Notes: a model not told the origin generated them from the sequence alone. A stretch of DNA of 64,000 bases from Streptococcus cristatus AS 1.3089 (GCF_000385925.1 NC_021175.1:999501-1063500); one strand, 5' to 3'. Numbered from the stretch's first letter, positions 35,543 through 47,974 are shown. Numbers and translations: made by a program.

Positions 35543-36187
35543 TTAAAGATTGTTAGTTGGGCCTTTTTCGTCAAGGCTCCATGTTTCTTCTATGTAGGAA
35601 ATAACAGAAGCCAAGGTTTCTCGGTCGCCTTCAAAAGAGATCAAATACACTTTGTCGCCTTTTTGGAAAACCCAAGAAACAACTAGCTGCCCTGATTTCA
35701 TAATTACATTCAGTTGGAAAGCTTCATTGCCAGAAACAGTGGATTTTGCTCCCCACATTTTTTCTACATCTTTATTATCATTCCAACTATAGGCTAGTCG
35801 CTGGGCAATTAGCTCAGCATTGAAAGTTTCCCCATCTTGGACATGAGCTTTTTCTCTAGTATAGCCATTCATGGTAACGATATTATAAGCTGAGCCATCC
35901 GTGAACTGAACGCTGTCGCCACCATCTAAGTCGGTGAACTTGATCCAATTACTTGGAATATCGATATAGCCGTAATCAGCCGAACCAATGCGCTTGGTCT
36001 CGGTTGTAGTAGAAACATCTTTGTCACTAGCTTTATCAGACTTGCTGCTATCTTTTTGAGAAACTTGACTAGTTGTACTACTAGAAGTAGACGATTTCCG
36101 ATTACCATAATTTTTAATAAGGCCACAAGAGGACAGAGACAGACCAACCAGAACTATCAAAAAACTAAGAAAATATTTTTTTGTCAT
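35543..36187 (-). CDS. Putative lipoprotein (214 aa)
   Basis: Lipobox LSSC (Cys21) after a hydrophobic signal peptide, then a Ser/Thr/Lys-rich linker (about 30-65) and a globular domain beginning SADYGYIDIPSNWIKFTDLD, with VQFTDGSAYNIVTMNGYT and a C-terminal VISYIEETWSLDEKG. The domain recalls PsbP/Mog1-type folds of bacterial lipoproteins, but I cannot name the family firmly. Anchored at the outer face of the membrane. Upstream 36188-36358 has no recognised site. Confidence 0.75.
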   Translation of the reverse strand: MTKKYFLSFLIVLVGLSLSSCGLIKNYGNRKSSTSSSTTSQVSQKDSSKSDKASDKDVSTTTETKRIGSADYGYIDIPSNWIKFTDLDGGDSVQFTDGSAYNIVTMNGYTREKAHVQDGETFNAELIAQRLAYSWNDNKDVEKMWGAKSTVSGNEAFQLNVIMKSGQLVVSWVFQKGDKVYLISFEGDRETLASVISYIEETWSLDEKGPTNNL

Positions 36188-36358
36188 AACAAACCTCCTT
36201 TTTAACTACATGGATCCGAACTATCTAGATTTTCATATCATCCAAACATTATAAATAAACTCGCACTATCTAAGATTACTTCCCAATCTTATTTTTAGGA
36301 ACAGATCTACTGTTTTTCTTCGCTTTGTAATACTGAACTCAGGCGATTAAATCCGACT

Positions 36359-38182
36359 TTATTCCTCATCCATACTCAGGACGCTGAGGAAGGCCTCTTG
36401 TGGGACTTCGACAGATCCGATAGCTTTCATTCGTTTTTTACCGGCTTTTTGTTTTTCAAGAAGTTTGCGCTTCCGAGAAACGTCACCACCATAACACTTG
36501 GCAAGTACGTTTTTACGAAGTGCCTTGATATCAGTACGAGCCACAATCTTATGACCAATAGCTGCCTGAATGGGTACTTCAAACTGCTGACGAGGGATGA
36601 TTTTCTTGAGTTTGTCCACAATCAGCTTGCCACGCTCATAGGCAAATTCCTTGTGAACGATAAAGCTGAGAGCATCAACCTTGTCGCCATTGAGAAGAAT
36701 ATCCATCTTAACCAGCTTGGATGAGCGATACTCTGAGATTTCATAGTCAAAGCTAGCATAACCACGAGTAGAGGACTTGAGCTTGTCAAAGAAGTCAAAG
36801 ACGATTTCAGCAAGTGGGATTTGATAGATGACATTGACCCGATTATCATCGATATAGTCCATGGTCACAAAGTCACCGCGCTTGCGCTGTGCCAACTCCA
36901 TCACCGCTCCGACAAATTCCTGCGGCACCATAATCTGCGCCTTGACATAGGGCTCCTCGATCGAATCAATCTTGGTCGGATCCGGAAACTCGCTCGGATT
37001 AGAGACATCAATGGTTTCACCATCTGTCAGATTAACCTTATAGATAACAGATGGTGCCGTCATGATCAGGTCAATATTAAACTCACGCTCCAAACGCTCC
37101 TGAATAACATCCATGTGCAGCAAGCCCAAGAAACCACAGCGGAAACCAAATCCTAGTGCTTGCGATGTTTCTGGCTCAAACTGCAGACTGGCATCGTTTA
37201 GCTGAAGTTTTTCTAAAGCCTCACGCAGGTCATTGTATTTATTGGACTCAATCGGATAGAGACCCGCAAATACCATGGGATTCATCTGCTTGTAACCGTC
37301 TAGTGGCTCAGATGCGGGATTGTCCGCCAAGGTCACTGTATCTCCGACCCGAGTGTCCTGTACCGTCTTGATAGAGGCTGCGATATAACCAACATCCCCT
37401 GTCGCTAAGAAATCACGTCCAACAGCCTTAGGTGTAAAGATGCCGACCTCAGTTACATCAAAGGTCTTACCATTGCTCATGAGCTGAATGGTATCACCTG
37501 GCTTAACCACGCCGTCCATCACCCGTACTTGCAAGATTACCCCACGATAGGCATCATAGACCGAGTCAAAAATCAAGGCTTTGAGTGGTGCTTCAACATT
37601 TCCAGTCGGAGCTGGGACTTTTTCCACAATCTGCTCTAAAATTTCTTCAATTCCGATACCAGCCTTGGCAGAAGCCAATACGGCTTCGCTAGCATCCAGA
37701 CCAATCACGTCTTCAATTTCTGACCGCACCCGCTCTGGATCGGCTGCTGGTAGGTCAATCTTATTGATGACTGGCAGGATTTCCAAGTCATTATCCAGCG
37801 CTAGATAAACATTGGCAAGTGTTTGAGCTTCAATCCCCTGAGCCGCATCCACAACTAGAATAGCTCCTTCACAGGCCGCTAACGACCGCGATACTTCATA
37901 GGTAAAGTCCACGTGTCCCGGCGTGTCAATCAAGTGGAAGATATAGGTTTCCCCATCTTTAGCAGTGTAATTCAGCTCGATAGCATTGAGCTTAATGGTG
38001 ATACCGCGCTCCCGCTCCAAGTCCATGCTGTCCAAAAGTTGGGCCTGCATTTCCCGACTGGAAACTGTCTCCGTTGCCTCCAAAATCCGATCAGCTAAGG
38101 TTGATTTCCCGTGGTCAATATGGGCAATGATGGAGAAATTGCGAATTTTCTCCTGACGTTTTTTCAAATCTTCTAAATTCAT
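36359..38182 (-). CDS. lepA: Elongation factor 4 (LepA)
   Basis: Translational GTPase that back-translocates or assists stalled/initiating ribosomes. 607 residues from ATG 38182 ([17 protein letters not shown]), chosen because AAAGGATGAG is well spaced, and the usual length results. G1 [10 protein letters not shown]3 DTPGHVDF, G4 NKIDLP; the LepA-specific C-terminal [19 protein letters not shown] and [20 protein letters not shown] are present. Monocistronic, between two terminators. Confidence 0.98.
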   Translation of the reverse strand: MNLEDLKKRQEKIRNFSIIAHIDHGKSTLADRILEATETVSSREMQAQLLDSMDLERERGITIKLNAIELNYTAKDGETYIFHLIDTPGHVDFTYEVSRSLAACEGAILVVDAAQGIEAQTLANVYLALDNDLEILPVINKIDLPAADPERVRSEIEDVIGLDASEAVLASAKAGIGIEEILEQIVEKVPAPTGNVEAPLKALIFDSVYDAYRGVILQVRVMDGVVKPGDTIQLMSNGKTFDVTEVGIFTPKAVGRDFLATGDVGYIAASIKTVQDTRVGDTVTLADNPASEPLDGYKQMNPMVFAGLYPIESNKYNDLREALEKLQLNDASLQFEPETSQALGFGFRCGFLGLLHMDVIQERLEREFNIDLIMTAPSVIYKVNLTDGETIDVSNPSEFPDPTKIDSIEEPYVKAQIMVPQEFVGAVMELAQRKRGDFVTMDYIDDNRVNVIYQIPLAEIVFDFFDKLKSSTRGYASFDYEISEYRSSKLVKMDILLNGDKVDALSFIVHKEFAYERGKLIVDKLKKIIPRQQFEVPIQAAIGHKIVARTDIKALRKNVLAKCYGGDVSRKRKLLEKQKAGKKRMKAIGSVEVPQEAFLSVLSMDEE

Positions 38183-38234
38183 TTTTCTCATCCTTTTAGG
38201 GTATTCTATTTATTATATCATGATTTGTCGAAAA

Positions 38235-38261
38235 TAAAAACGACTGTAAGCAAGACAGTCG
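38235..38261 (-). terminator. Rho-independent terminator after rluD
   Basis: CGACTGT, 7-base loop, ACAGTCG and TTTTTATTTT on the minus strand, between the rluD stop and the lepA start. Confidence 0.85.
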
Positions 38262-38305
38262 ACTTAATTTTCCATTTATCTAGAGTCTCATAAATACGGA
38301 GACGA

Positions 38306-39208
38306 TTAGTCATGAACTTTTCTGAGTTTTTCAAGAGTTTCTAGGAAAATAGCTGGCGCTTCAGCCGTAAATTCCAGCACTTCTCCAGTCCGAGGATGGG
38401 TGAAGCCCAGTGTTCGCGCGTGCAAAAATTGACCATGGCCTTTCAGGGTCTTACGAGGTCCATAAACCTCATCACCAGCAACAGGATGACCAATGTAAGC
38501 CATGTGAACACGGATTTGATGCGTCCGTCCCGTCTCCAGCTGGAGCTCAACCAAGGTATAGTCCCCAAAACGTTCCAAGACTTGGAAACGTGTCAGAGCG
38601 GGTTTCCCCTTGGCTGTGACTGCCTGTTTCTTGCGGTCTTTTTCACTGCGGCCAATCGGCGCCTCAATCACTCCGCGGTCATTAGGCAGATTTCCATGGA
38701 CAATCGCCCAGTACTTACGGAGGGATTTCTTATCCTTGAGCTCATCTGCAAGTGCCAGATGGGCTTGGTCATTCTTGGCAATCATCAAAAGGCCAGAAGT
38801 ATCCTTATCAATCCGATGGACAATGCCCGGTCGGAGAACTCCGTTGATGCCAGACAAGTCTTTTATGTGATACATGAGGGCATTGACCAGAGTACCGCTA
38901 GTATGCCCAGCTGACGGGTGAACCACCATGCCTTGTGGCTTGTTGACGACGGCCACATCCTCATCCTGATAGACGATTTCTAGCGGAATATTCTCAGCCA
39001 CATATTCAACTACCTCTGGCTCAGGTACTTCATAAGAAATGACATCGCCTTCTTTAACGGCATACTTGGCTTTTTTTGCCTCTCCATTGACCAAAATCTG
39101 GCCATTTTTTATCTGTTCATTGGCTAAACCACGGGATAGCTCTGTCAAGTCCGCCACTGCCTTGTCCAAACGCAGGTCTGCGGCTGCTGCATCAATTTTC
39201 AATTCCAT
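38306..39208 (-). CDS. RluD-like 23S rRNA pseudouridine synthase
   Basis: S4 domain at the N-terminus ([38 protein letters not shown]), then the RluA/RluD catalytic core [20 protein letters not shown] with the nucleophilic Asp, and [20 protein letters not shown]. 300 residues. RluD modifies helix 69 of 23S rRNA in relatives; the exact target is inferred. Overlaps lspA by 17 bases, in an operon LysR-lspA-rluD. Confidence 0.93.
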   Translation of the reverse strand: MELKIDAAAADLRLDKAVADLTELSRGLANEQIKNGQILVNGEAKKAKYAVKEGDVISYEVPEPEVVEYVAENIPLEIVYQDEDVAVVNKPQGMVVHPSAGHTSGTLVNALMYHIKDLSGINGVLRPGIVHRIDKDTSGLLMIAKNDQAHLALADELKDKKSLRKYWAIVHGNLPNDRGVIEAPIGRSEKDRKKQAVTAKGKPALTRFQVLERFGDYTLVELQLETGRTHQIRVHMAYIGHPVAGDEVYGPRKTLKGHGQFLHARTLGFTHPRTGEVLEFTAEAPAIFLETLEKLRKVHD

Positions 39209-39659
39209 TTGTTTCTTCCTTCAAAATTACCAGTAATAAAATCACTACTCCAACAGTCAGGTACATATCCGCTACGTTAAAAATAGCAAAATTGACAAAA
39301 TCCAACTGGAACATATCCACTACAAATCCCTGCTGGATCCGGTCAATGAAATTGCCCAAACCACCAGCAATAATTAGAATTAGTCCCGTCAGCAACCATT
39401 TTGAACCCTGAATATTTTTAAGTAAATACCAAACAGCAACTCCAATCACGGTACAGGTAATCAAGGCGAAAAACCACTGCTGATTTTCCAAGATAGAAAA
39501 GGCAGCACCAGTATTTCGCAGGTAAGTCAAACTGACAATCTTAGGAATAAACTTTCTAACTTGCCCCAAAGAAAAATTGGAAACAATATAATACTTGACC
39601 GCTTGATCGAGAGCAATCAAAAGAACAACTAAAAAAGGAATGGTAATCTTTCGTTTCAT
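39192..39659 (-). CDS. lspA: Lipoprotein signal peptidase (signal peptidase II)
   Basis: Membrane aspartic protease that removes signal peptides of prolipoproteins such as AdcAII. 155 residues, four membrane helices. Catalytic Asp residues in [19 protein letters not shown] and [26 protein letters not shown] and [12 protein letters not shown] are the other family marks. Overlaps the LysR gene (ATGA) upstream and rluD downstream. Confidence 0.97.
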   Translation of the reverse strand: MKRKITIPFLVVLLIALDQAVKYYIVSNFSLGQVRKFIPKIVSLTYLRNTGAAFSILENQQWFFALITCTVIGVAVWYLLKNIQGSKWLLTGLILIIAGGLGNFIDRIQQGFVVDMFQLDFVNFAIFNVADMYLTVGVVILLLVILKEETNGIEN

Positions 39660-40564
39660 ACTTCTCTTTTCTGTGCAAAATATTCTTTCATAACAGCTAC
39701 AAAGGCTTCTCCAACCTGACTCAAGTCCACGTCTTCCCGCTTGACATAAACCATGCGATTATCCAAATTGTCTCGGAGCTTGATGACAGTGATGCCATTG
39801 ACACTATTGCTGTCCAAGAAACCGGAGCCCGTTGCATAAGCATCCGTCCGCTCCAAAATTCCATTCAGCGTAGCTCGGTCCGTCACATTAAACATCTGGG
39901 AGCTGGCACTGGTATCGACAAAGTTCTCTGAATAATAGAGATACTCGTCCTTTTCCTGAGTGAAGCGAACCGTCGGCAAATCTGCCAAGTCCTCCATGAC
40001 CAACTCTTCCTTTTGAGTCAGAGGATGATTTTCCCGCAGATAAATGTGGGTCTGGAAAGGAATTAGCTCGATGACTTCCAAGCCTAGCTTTTCAATCCGT
40101 TGCATGATGCCCTTGCTATTCTGATTATTGAGATAAATAATCCCAATCTCACTGTGGCCTTGGGCTACTTCATCCAAAATCTGCACGGTTGTCGACTCGA
40201 AAATGCGAAAATTCTTGTAGTCAGGATAACGCTGAGAAAACTCTGTTATCAAAGGCGGCAAAAAGTCATAGTGCTGACTGGCAATGGAAAATTCATCCTT
40301 TTCCTCTTCAGGATTAGCATACTGATTTTGAAAGACATCGAAGCCTTTGACCAATTCCTGAGCTCTCTCGTAAAATTCCATACCCCGCCGAGTCAGAAAG
40401 GTTCCGCTACTCGTCCGGCGGAAGATCTTAAATCCTAGCTCCTTTTCCAAATCTCGCACCGCGATAGATAGACTGGGCTGGCTGACATACATTTTTTCTG
40501 CTGCTTCACGGAAGGTTCCGCTGTTGGCAATGGCCACTACATAACGCAATTGTTGAATATTCAT
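39656..40564 (-). CDS. LysR-family regulator, CpsY/MtaR type
   Basis: 302 residues. Winged helix at the N-terminus: [20 protein letters not shown], then [20 protein letters not shown]. The periplasmic-binding-like effector domain follows. It resembles CpsY/MtaR/MetR-like regulators of methionine uptake and capsule in streptococci, and position upstream of lspA-rluD agrees with pneumococcal order. Ligand unknown. Confidence 0.88.
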   Translation of the reverse strand: MNIQQLRYVVAIANSGTFREAAEKMYVSQPSLSIAVRDLEKELGFKIFRRTSSGTFLTRRGMEFYERAQELVKGFDVFQNQYANPEEEKDEFSIASQHYDFLPPLITEFSQRYPDYKNFRIFESTTVQILDEVAQGHSEIGIIYLNNQNSKGIMQRIEKLGLEVIELIPFQTHIYLRENHPLTQKEELVMEDLADLPTVRFTQEKDEYLYYSENFVDTSASSQMFNVTDRATLNGILERTDAYATGSGFLDSNSVNGITVIKLRDNLDNRMVYVKREDVDLSQVGEAFVAVMKEYFAQKREV

Positions 40565-40666
40565 ATCTTTTTCCTTTTACAAATACTCCTAATTATATCA
40601 TAAACTCAGCCTTCCTCAAAGGTAGGCAGTGACTTTCCTCTTGGAAATACATCTCTGAAATCTGCC

Positions 40667-41581
40667 TCATTTGCCCAAAATATCCTTTGCATACAAGAAG
40701 GTGACATAAAGAACGACGAGCAGGGCTATTAAGACTTCAAAAGTAAGCAGAATTTGCCCAGCTCGACCAAGATTCAATGCATTTAAAGATTGCTTCAAGG
40801 CCACAGCCGAAATAACCAAGGGGAAGGTAAAGGCAGAAAACCCTGCTGAAAAAGGACGATTGATCAAACGAGGCAATTGCCACAAAATAAAAGCATAAAA
40901 GCATTGACCTGAAATCAAGAGCAAGCTCAATAAGACAGGATTTGGCTGAGAAAAAGTAGCTACATAAGCCGCTGTCATCAAGGAAATAGGCGCACAAATC
41001 GTTGTCGTATTTGGACGAACATTCTCTGCTAAGCCAATTTTATAGGTCTTATAAAGGACGATTGGCAAGACCAAGATGGTCGCTAAAAGGCCGTACCAAA
41101 AGACCAGCTGCCCCAAAGCCACCTGCTGGGGAACAGCAATTGTCAACGGAGCGACACCGATCCCGACAAATAAGACCGTCCAAGCAGGAAAGACATTCTC
41201 CCACTTGAAAGGGAAGACAAAGGTCAGGATATAATAGACCATCAAGAAAACTAAGCCACTAAAGCTCAGCCACCATAGCACTTGCGCACTAATTCGGGTC
41301 AAATTTCCCAAAAAAGTCCAGCTCGCTAGATAGGTCGAAGCCACCATTCCTTGCATGAAAAATGTCGGGAAGACCGAGGCCACTAGCGCTTGACCTAGTT
41401 GCTCTTTGACTTGCTCGGTATGGGTCAGCATTCCCACCACTAGATGAAGGAAAAACAAGAATGCCAGACTTGCTAAAAGGTAGCGCAAGAACTGACTGAC
41501 ATCACCGACTAAATTTCCCAAAGCTAGTAAGCCTAGAACCAAGCCGGCCTGGACTAATAATGGCTCTTTTCTCTTTATCAT
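40667..41581 (-). CDS. TDT family transporter (TehA/SLAC1-like), 304 aa
   Basis: About ten hydrophobic segments and almost no soluble domain. Family marks include a conserved MVASTYLASWTFLGN segment and PFKWENVFPAWTVLFVGIGV. TDT proteins comprise tellurite-resistance/dicarboxylate transporters and anion channels; substrate here unknown. It stands alone between the LysR gene and the GNAT gene. Confidence 0.8.
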   Translation of the reverse strand: MIKRKEPLLVQAGLVLGLLALGNLVGDVSQFLRYLLASLAFLFFLHLVVGMLTHTEQVKEQLGQALVASVFPTFFMQGMVASTYLASWTFLGNLTRISAQVLWWLSFSGLVFLMVYYILTFVFPFKWENVFPAWTVLFVGIGVAPLTIAVPQQVALGQLVFWYGLLATILVLPIVLYKTYKIGLAENVRPNTTTICAPISLMTAAYVATFSQPNPVLLSLLLISGQCFYAFILWQLPRLINRPFSAGFSAFTFPLVISAVALKQSLNALNLGRAGQILLTFEVLIALLVVLYVTFLYAKDILGK

Positions 41582-41630
41582 AAACAGATCTCCTGACCTC
41601 CATGCCGCTCTTCTCTGAAGGTTAATCTTT

Positions 41631-42491
41631 TTATTTTCTCTTTAAATAAACTGTTTCCGATTTTCGTTTAAAGCCCAATCTTTCATACAGCCTCAGGGCA
41701 CCTGTATTTTGAGTTTCTACCACAATTTGACAGACTTGTCCATTTCGGCTAGCAAGGTCATTCAAGATAGAACTGACTAGGTGACTCCCCAGTCCCTGTC
41801 CCTGAAAAGCCTGATCCACAGCTAAGGCGAACAGATGATTACTTCCAAAACTTGTATCCACTGAGCAAGACGCCACGATTTGACCATCTTTTTTCAGGAC
41901 ATAGAGCAAGCTATCTGGACTCTCCAGCGCTTGGCTGGCATAGTGAAGCGTAGTCTCCATGGGCATTTCAAAAATCTGAGACTGAAACGCTGCAATCTCC
42001 GCAACCATTTCTTTTTTTCCCAGTAAAACTTCCACGCCTTCTTTTTCTTCTTCAGGGAAAGTCCCCGCCGCCTGCTCCAGCCAAATTTCCGTTTCTTTCA
42101 AATCATAGTCAAACTTCTCAGCAAAGGTCGGATGGTCTGCTAAAAACTTAGCTTCACTGATGTATTCGATTTGGGATAAATCGTATTTCTCTGCAACTTT
42201 GGAAAATTCCTGCAAAAGAGTTCTCGCTATGCCTTGTCTGCGATAGTCAGGCAATACATAGACAGATACCTCTGCTTGACCTGGCTCATCCGCATAAACC
42301 GATAAAAAACCGACCGTTTGATGATCTAGATTGGCCAGAAAAAAGGCTGGCATGTCCACATTAAAATTATAGGCGTTATCCAGATAAGGAAGACGATAGG
42401 TCCCATCTGTAACGTGGCAGCTCTGAACCAGCTCAAAAAGCTGATCCTTGATTTCCTGACTAGACTGGCTATAAATCTGTATTTCCATCAT
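41631..42491 (-). CDS. GNAT family N-acetyltransferase, tandem domain (286 aa)
   Basis: Contains two GNAT repeats: first VSVYVLPDYRRQGIARTLLQ (acetyl-CoA loop RRQGIA, about residue 85) and second FALAVDQAFQGQGLGSHLVS (QGQGLG, about 220) followed by ETQNTGALRLYERLGFKRKS. The second is complete. Double-GNAT proteins of this type are common in Firmicutes; substrate unknown. Last gene of the degV operon, 46 bases after the ABC-F gene. Confidence 0.87.
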   Translation of the reverse strand: MMEIQIYSQSSQEIKDQLFELVQSCHVTDGTYRLPYLDNAYNFNVDMPAFFLANLDHQTVGFLSVYADEPGQAEVSVYVLPDYRRQGIARTLLQEFSKVAEKYDLSQIEYISEAKFLADHPTFAEKFDYDLKETEIWLEQAAGTFPEEEKEGVEVLLGKKEMVAEIAAFQSQIFEMPMETTLHYASQALESPDSLLYVLKKDGQIVASCSVDTSFGSNHLFALAVDQAFQGQGLGSHLVSSILNDLASRNGQVCQIVVETQNTGALRLYERLGFKRKSETVYLKRK

Positions 42492-42537
42492 TCTCCCTCG
42501 AAACTTTTATAAACAACACATATAGTTTGTAACTGTC

Positions 42538-44403
42538 CTACTCCAACTCACTCAGATACTCATAACGCTCATACTTTTCAAGAAGCTGCTCATTCTTATC
42601 ATCCAGCTCCTTCTGAAGTTCCGAAAGCTTAGTAAAGTCCGAGCCGTTCTGCTCCATTTCCGTCTCAATGGCGGCGATACGTGCCTCCAGCTCCTCGATA
42701 TCCGCCTCGATGGTCTCCCACTCTTGCTTTTCAAAGTAGCTCATCCGCTTCTTCTGCTCCCGCGCCTTGACTGGCTTTTCCTTTTCTTTCTTTTGGGAAA
42801 TAGCTGCGCTGGATTGTCTAAAAGCCTTTTCATCCAGATAGTCCGTGTAGTTTCCAAAAAACTCTCTGACCTGTCCATCTTCAAAAGCTAAAATCTTGCT
42901 GGCTACCTTATCGAGGAAATACCGATCGTGGCTAACTGTAATTACCGGCCCTGCAAAGCCCTGCAAGAAATTTTCTAAGACCGTCAAGGTTGCGATATCC
43001 AAATCATTGGTCGGCTCGTCCAGAAGCAGGACATTAGGCTTTTCAAGTAAAAGCTTGAGCAGGTAAAGCCGCTTCTTTTCTCCGCCAGACAACTTTTCAA
43101 TCAAAGTGCCATGGCTTGAGCGAGGAAAGAGAAACTGCTCCAAGAGCTCTGCAATGGATGTCGTCCCGCTACCAATCTTAACTTCTTCCGCCACTTCCTG
43201 CAAGTAATTAATGACGCGCTTGGACTCATCCAGCCCTTCAATCTGCTGAGAAAAGTAGGCCACTCGGACTGTCTCGCCGATTATGACCTGACCAGACTGA
43301 GGCTGCAACTGACCAGCAATGAGATTGAGCAAAGTAGACTTGCCCACTCCATTATCTCCGACAATGCCCAGTCGATCTTTGTTTTGCAGCAAGAGATTAA
43401 AATGCGACAAAATCTGCTTGTCTCCGTATGCAAAATCCACATCCTTAAATTCAATGACCTTTTTTCCAATACGGCTGGTTTCAAAGTTCATCTCTAAATC
43501 CGTCTGATTGATCTGACCAGCCAAATCGCTTTTAAGGTCATGGAAACGATTGATACGTGCCTGCTGCTTGGTCGCTCGCGCCTGAGGCTGACGGCGCATC
43601 CAAGACAGCTCCTGCTTGTAAAGCTGCTGTTTCTTGTGTAACAGAGCAGCATCACGCTCATCTTGCTCTGCTTTGAGTCGAACATAGTCCTGGTAGTTGC
43701 CCTGATACTCAATCAAGCACCCGCCGTCTAATTCAAAAATCCGTGTGGAAATACTATCCAAAAAATAGCGGTCGTGGGTGATAAAGAGGACGGTCTTCTT
43801 TGAGTTCTTGAGAAAATTTGTCAGCCATTCAATCGTATCAATGTCCAGATGGTTGGTCGGCTCATCTAGCAGCAGCAAGTCTGCTTCGGAAAGCAGCACC
43901 TGCGCTAACTGAACCCGCCGACGTAAACCACCTGAAAGCTGGCTGATTTTTGCTGCCAAATCTGAGATACCGAGCTTGGATAGGACAGTTTTTACCTGAC
44001 TCTCAATCTCCCAAGCATGCAGCGAATCCATTTCTGCCATGACCTTGTCCAAACGAGCTTGCTTGGCTTCATCATAAGCTGCCATGAGCAGTTCGTATTC
44101 TCGAATGAGCTGCATTTCTCGCAAATCACTGGACAAAACAGTATCCAAGACTGTTTTGTCTTCATCGAAATCTGGTTCCTGAGTCAGATAAGAGATTTTA
44201 TAGTCAGATTTTGCTGAAAAAGGATAGACATCACCATCAAAGCCTGATTTGCCAGATAAGACATCCAGAAGGGTGGTTTTTCCTGTCCCATTGACTCCAA
44301 TCAGTCCGATCCGATCCAAGTCGTGAATGATAAAAGAAATCTCTTGAAAGACTGTCTTATCCCCGACAGACTTGGTCAGCTTTTCAACGATAAAGTCACT
44401 CAT
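42538..44403 (-). CDS. ABC-F family ATPase (Uup/ribosome-associated type), 621 aa
   Basis: Two ABC domains without membrane segments. Walker [13 protein letters not shown] and [12 protein letters not shown], signatures [16 protein letters not shown] and [15 protein letters not shown], Walker [14 protein letters not shown] and [13 protein letters not shown]. The linker and a C-terminal coiled coil ([24 protein letters not shown]) fit Uup. ABC-F proteins act on ribosomes or DNA replication intermediates; no antibiotic-resistance role can be inferred. Overlaps cca by four bases. Confidence 0.93.
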   Translation of the reverse strand: MSDFIVEKLTKSVGDKTVFQEISFIIHDLDRIGLIGVNGTGKTTLLDVLSGKSGFDGDVYPFSAKSDYKISYLTQEPDFDEDKTVLDTVLSSDLREMQLIREYELLMAAYDEAKQARLDKVMAEMDSLHAWEIESQVKTVLSKLGISDLAAKISQLSGGLRRRVQLAQVLLSEADLLLLDEPTNHLDIDTIEWLTNFLKNSKKTVLFITHDRYFLDSISTRIFELDGGCLIEYQGNYQDYVRLKAEQDERDAALLHKKQQLYKQELSWMRRQPQARATKQQARINRFHDLKSDLAGQINQTDLEMNFETSRIGKKVIEFKDVDFAYGDKQILSHFNLLLQNKDRLGIVGDNGVGKSTLLNLIAGQLQPQSGQVIIGETVRVAYFSQQIEGLDESKRVINYLQEVAEEVKIGSGTTSIAELLEQFLFPRSSHGTLIEKLSGGEKKRLYLLKLLLEKPNVLLLDEPTNDLDIATLTVLENFLQGFAGPVITVSHDRYFLDKVASKILAFEDGQVREFFGNYTDYLDEKAFRQSSAAISQKKEKEKPVKAREQKKRMSYFEKQEWETIEADIEELEARIAAIETEMEQNGSDFTKLSELQKELDDKNEQLLEKYERYEYLSELE

Positions 44404-45605
44404 CCAACTTGCTCCTTAATAAAGTTCATAATCTCTTCCTTGCTATTTGCCAATTCTCCGTCAACAATGGCCAATTCAATTTTAGTCAGGATTTGTCCCA
44501 ATTCTGGTCCGGGTTTAAAGCCATAATCTCGGATCAAATGACTACCCGTCACCACAATCTCATGTTTATCATGAATTGTCAGAGCAGCATGTGTAGCCTC
44601 AATGGCCTCAAACTCAACTGGCAAACCTGCCGCCTGTCTCAAATTTTCAGCTTGCAGGATCAAATCCAAATCATACTGATAGCAATCACGCTTAGAAAGG
44701 CTCCGTTCCTGCCGAATCTCATAAACAGCCACTAGCTGATTTACTCGCTTTTGAAAGTCATTGGACGTTTTCCAATGCTTCAAAAACTTACGAACATCTT
44801 TTACCTTCAAAGCCAGCAAAAGCGCAGCCCAAGCCTGCTCGGAACTAGAAAATTGAAAATCTTCTTCTAAACCGTCTAGTAGTTTCTGCAAAGCCTCTGC
44901 TGAATCTTTCATATCAGGCAGAAAGTCGTAGGCAGCAGCCTTGATCAAGCTCTCCAGACCTTTTCGCCAGAAAGGTGCCATCAGGAGCTTGTCAAACTCG
45001 ATAAAAATCCGTTCTACCGATATCTTCTCCAAAAGCGTCGCACAGTCTGCCATAGCCTGAAAGGTCAACTCTTCCAAATCAAAGTCTAAACCAGCCTGAA
45101 AACGAAAGCCCCGCATGATACGAAGGGCATCTTCATTAAAACGCTCTGCAGCCACTCCGACTGCCCGAAGAATGCGATTTTCCATATCTGCCAAACCGTT
45201 AAAGAGGTCTACAATCTCCCCCTCTTGGTCTAAAGCAAGGGCATTGATTGTAAAATCCCTGCGCTTCAAGTCCTCTTCCAAAGAGCGCACAAAAGAGACC
45301 TGACTAGGTCGGCGATAGTCCACATAGACATCCTCAGTCCGAAAGGTCGTTATCTCGTATTCTTCCCGGCCTTCCAAGACCAGCACCGTTCCATGCTCAA
45401 TACCGACATCAACAGTCCTAGGAAAGATTGTTTTGATTTCCTCAGGATAGGCCGAACTAGCAATATCCACATCGTGAATAGGCCGATTCAACAGCGCATC
45501 TCGTACAGAACCACCGACAAAATAAGCCTCAAAACCGGCCTCTTTAATCTTCTCTAATACTGGCAAAGCCTCCTGAAACTCAGAAGGCATCTTCTCTAAT
45601 CTCAT
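44400..45605 (-). CDS. cca: CCA tRNA nucleotidyltransferase
   Basis: Adds CCA to tRNA 3' ends. Class [22 protein letters not shown] and [12 protein letters not shown] carry the catalytic Dx[31 protein letters not shown] and [18 protein letters not shown] follow. 401 residues, usual streptococcal length. Overlaps dapB (ATGA) and the ABC-F gene. Confidence 0.96.
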   Translation of the reverse strand: MRLEKMPSEFQEALPVLEKIKEAGFEAYFVGGSVRDALLNRPIHDVDIASSAYPEEIKTIFPRTVDVGIEHGTVLVLEGREEYEITTFRTEDVYVDYRRPSQVSFVRSLEEDLKRRDFTINALALDQEGEIVDLFNGLADMENRILRAVGVAAERFNEDALRIMRGFRFQAGLDFDLEELTFQAMADCATLLEKISVERIFIEFDKLLMAPFWRKGLESLIKAAAYDFLPDMKDSAEALQKLLDGLEEDFQFSSSEQAWAALLLALKVKDVRKFLKHWKTSNDFQKRVNQLVAVYEIRQERSLSKRDCYQYDLDLILQAENLRQAAGLPVEFEAIEATHAALTIHDKHEIVVTGSHLIRDYGFKPGPELGQILTKIELAIVDGELANSKEEIMNFIKEQVG

Positions 45606-46369
45606 AGTAAATGTTCCAATCCATAGACCAATTCAGAGCGCTTGACTACCTCTTTGATACTCAGATTTACCCCAGTCATAAAGGAAACCCGATCATAGGA
45701 GTCATGCCGCAAAGTCAGCCCTTCTCCTTGACTACCAAAGATAACTTCCTGATGGGCCACCAAGCCCGGCAAACGCACTGAGTGAATCCGCATGCCGTCA
45801 AACACTGCCCCACGGGCACCAGCCAAGGATTCTTCCTCATCAGCCGCTCCCTGCTGCTTGCTTGTCCGAACTTGACTGATTAATTCAGCTGTTTTGATAG
45901 CCGTGCCACTCGGTGCATCCTTCTTGTTGTCATGATGCAGCTCAATAATTTCCACATCTGGAAAATACTTGGCTGCTTGGGCTGCAAACTGCATAAGCAA
46001 AACTGCTCCCAGAGCAAAATTCGGTGCAATCAAGCCGCCCAGACTCTTTTGACGCGATAGTTGGGTCAAGTCTTCAATCTGCTCAGGCGTGAAACCAGTC
46101 GTTCCGACCACCGGAGCAAAGCCATTCTCAAGAGCGAAGCGAGTATTTTCATAAGCCACTTTGGGAGTCGTAAAGTCAATCCAGACATCCGCTTGAAGAC
46201 CAGCAAGTTCTTCTTTAGTATTGAAAACTGGAACTCCCGCTAGATCCTTTTCATCTGTAAAAGGATCTAGCAGACCGGCCAATGATAACTCAGGATCTTC
46301 TGTTACCATCTTATAGGCTGCTTGTCCCATCTTTCCCTTGAAACCAGCGATAATGACTTTTATACTCAT
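45602..46369 (-). CDS. dapB: 4-hydroxy-tetrahydrodipicolinate reductase
   Basis: NAD(P)H-dependent step in diaminopimelate/lysine synthesis. N-terminal Rossmann [18 protein letters not shown], catalytic [20 protein letters not shown], and [20 protein letters not shown]. 255 residues. Starts 42 bases after degV stop and overlaps cca, so part of a six-gene operon. Confidence 0.97.
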   Translation of the reverse strand: MSIKVIIAGFKGKMGQAAYKMVTEDPELSLAGLLDPFTDEKDLAGVPVFNTKEELAGLQADVWIDFTTPKVAYENTRFALENGFAPVVGTTGFTPEQIEDLTQLSRQKSLGGLIAPNFALGAVLLMQFAAQAAKYFPDVEIIELHHDNKKDAPSGTAIKTAELISQVRTSKQQGAADEEESLAGARGAVFDGMRIHSVRLPGLVAHQEVIFGSQGEGLTLRHDSYDRVSFMTGVNLSIKEVVKRSELVYGLEHLL

Positions 46370-46411
46370 CTAGAACCTCTCTCTATTCTTGACTAAGCAC
46401 TCTGCAAAACT

Positions 46412-47263
46412 CTAGACTAGCGGAATGTAGGCCAATGCAACGCTGCCCTCACCCAAGTGAGTTCCAATCACACTACCAAAGGTAGCCAGAGGAATGTCAT
46501 CCGCGATGCCAGCCTCCATCAGCTGCTGACGCAAGCTTTCCGCCTTCTCTTCAGCATTCCCATGAATCACCATGACTTGATAAGAAGCAGAGGCAGTTTT
46601 TTCCTCAACCACTTCAATCAATCTCTTGGTCGCCTTCTTTTCCGTCCGAATCTTTTCAAAGACTTCGATGACACCTTCATCGTTAAAATACAGAATCGGC
46701 TTGATACTCAAGAGATTACCCAAAATAGCTGCACCATTGGACAAGCGACCACCCTTAACCAGATGATTGAGGTCGTCAACCATGATAAAAGCACTGGTTC
46801 CATCAATTTGTCGCTGAATCTTAATCAAAATCTCTTCAAAATCCTGCCCCTCAGCAGCCCAAGTCAAAGCATTTTCGACCATGAGGCCAAGCGGAGCACT
46901 GGTGATTTTTGAATCAGGAAAGGCGATTTTCAAATCAGGAAACTCGTCCTTGAGATACTGGATATTTTGATAAAATCCTGAAATCCCACTGGATAAAAAG
47001 AGCCCCAACACATGCGTGTAATCCTCTCCAGCAAGACGTGTCAACGTCTCTTCCAACTCTGCCACACTAGGCTGACTTGTCTTTGGCAAATCATCTGCAG
47101 CAGCCATCTTCTCATAAAATTCACTGGCTGTCAGATTTTTTCCTTCTACATAAGTTTCGCCAGCAATCACTACTGGAATATCGAGCACAAAAAGATGGTC
47201 ATTTCCACGTAGGCTATCCGGTAAAAAAGCGGACGAATCGGTTATAACCGCTAATTTCATCAT
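46412..47263 (-). CDS. DegV family fatty-acid-binding protein
   Basis: 283 residues. [16 protein letters not shown] at the N-terminus, [20 protein letters not shown], and [20 protein letters not shown]. DegV proteins bind a fatty acid and present it to fatty acid kinase FakA (FakB role); whether this copy does so is inferred. The ATG overlaps the last base of the DUF1149 stop (TAATG). Confidence 0.92.
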   Translation of the reverse strand: MMKLAVITDSSAFLPDSLRGNDHLFVLDIPVVIAGETYVEGKNLTASEFYEKMAAADDLPKTSQPSVAELEETLTRLAGEDYTHVLGLFLSSGISGFYQNIQYLKDEFPDLKIAFPDSKITSAPLGLMVENALTWAAEGQDFEEILIKIQRQIDGTSAFIMVDDLNHLVKGGRLSNGAAILGNLLSIKPILYFNDEGVIEVFEKIRTEKKATKRLIEVVEEKTASASYQVMVIHGNAEEKAESLRQQLMEAGIADDIPLATFGSVIGTHLGEGSVALAYIPLV

Positions 47264-47637
47264 TAGAACTCCAAATTAATACCTGGTAAATCTAGCGCAA
47301 TCTCAGTTACTTCATAAGTCAAACGATTGAGCATGGTCAAGCAAGGACGCGCCAATTCTTCTACTTCTTCATGTTCAAACTCACTAGGTTCCTCTACCAA
47401 ACGTCCTTGAATATGATTTGTCTGCGTAATCGTTCCACTAATCACAAAACGATCAAATACAATCATGAAAGTCAAAATCACAATCATGGATGTTGAATTC
47501 TTTTCTTCATTTCTTTCAATCAGCTGAAAATTCACGTCAACTTTTGTTTCTGGTGTTCCATTTTCTTTTTCCCATTCAAAATTGCGTGCATCAAAATGAT
47601 ACTGGCTGACAAATTCTTGTTCACGTTGTAATTCCAT
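47263..47637 (-). CDS. DUF1149 family protein (124 aa)
   Basis: A small SecB-like protein of unknown role. Begins [40 protein letters not shown] and [19 protein letters not shown] are typical. ATG 47637 has AGGAG seven bases upstream; the longer open frame (28 further codons) contains a low-complexity leader and is rejected. First gene of the degV operon. Confidence 0.88.
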   Translation of the reverse strand: MELQREQEFVSQYHFDARNFEWEKENGTPETKVDVNFQLIERNEEKNSTSMIVILTFMIVFDRFVISGTITQTNHIQGRLVEEPSEFEHEEVEELARPCLTMLNRLTYEVTEIALDLPGINLEF

Positions 47638-47974
47638 TACTATTCTCCTAAAAATATACGATAGTCCATTATAACATAATTTAAGGAAAGTTTCTATGTA
47701 AAAAAGGAGCCTATCCAACAAATAGATAAAAAACTTCTCCTAACATTACACAAGTATAAGCAAATCTTTAATTTAGCATTTTTAAATAAGTTTTATTGTG
47801 CAAGATTTCAATTCAAGAAAGATTATAACTACCTTAGATGGATGTGCTCAAGTAACTACTTGTAATTGATTTCGGCGCTATTCCAGACTGGTTCGAAACG
47901 GACTTATAGTTATTGCCATGGATATATTACAATATAGCTAAGAATCTCTTTCTTTCTGCTTAAATTGTCCTCGA

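Noticed and set aside
42538..44403. Antibiotic-resistance ABC-F protein
   Set aside because: C-terminal coiled coil and context fit the housekeeping Uup-type group, not Msr/Vga/Lsa resistance proteins.
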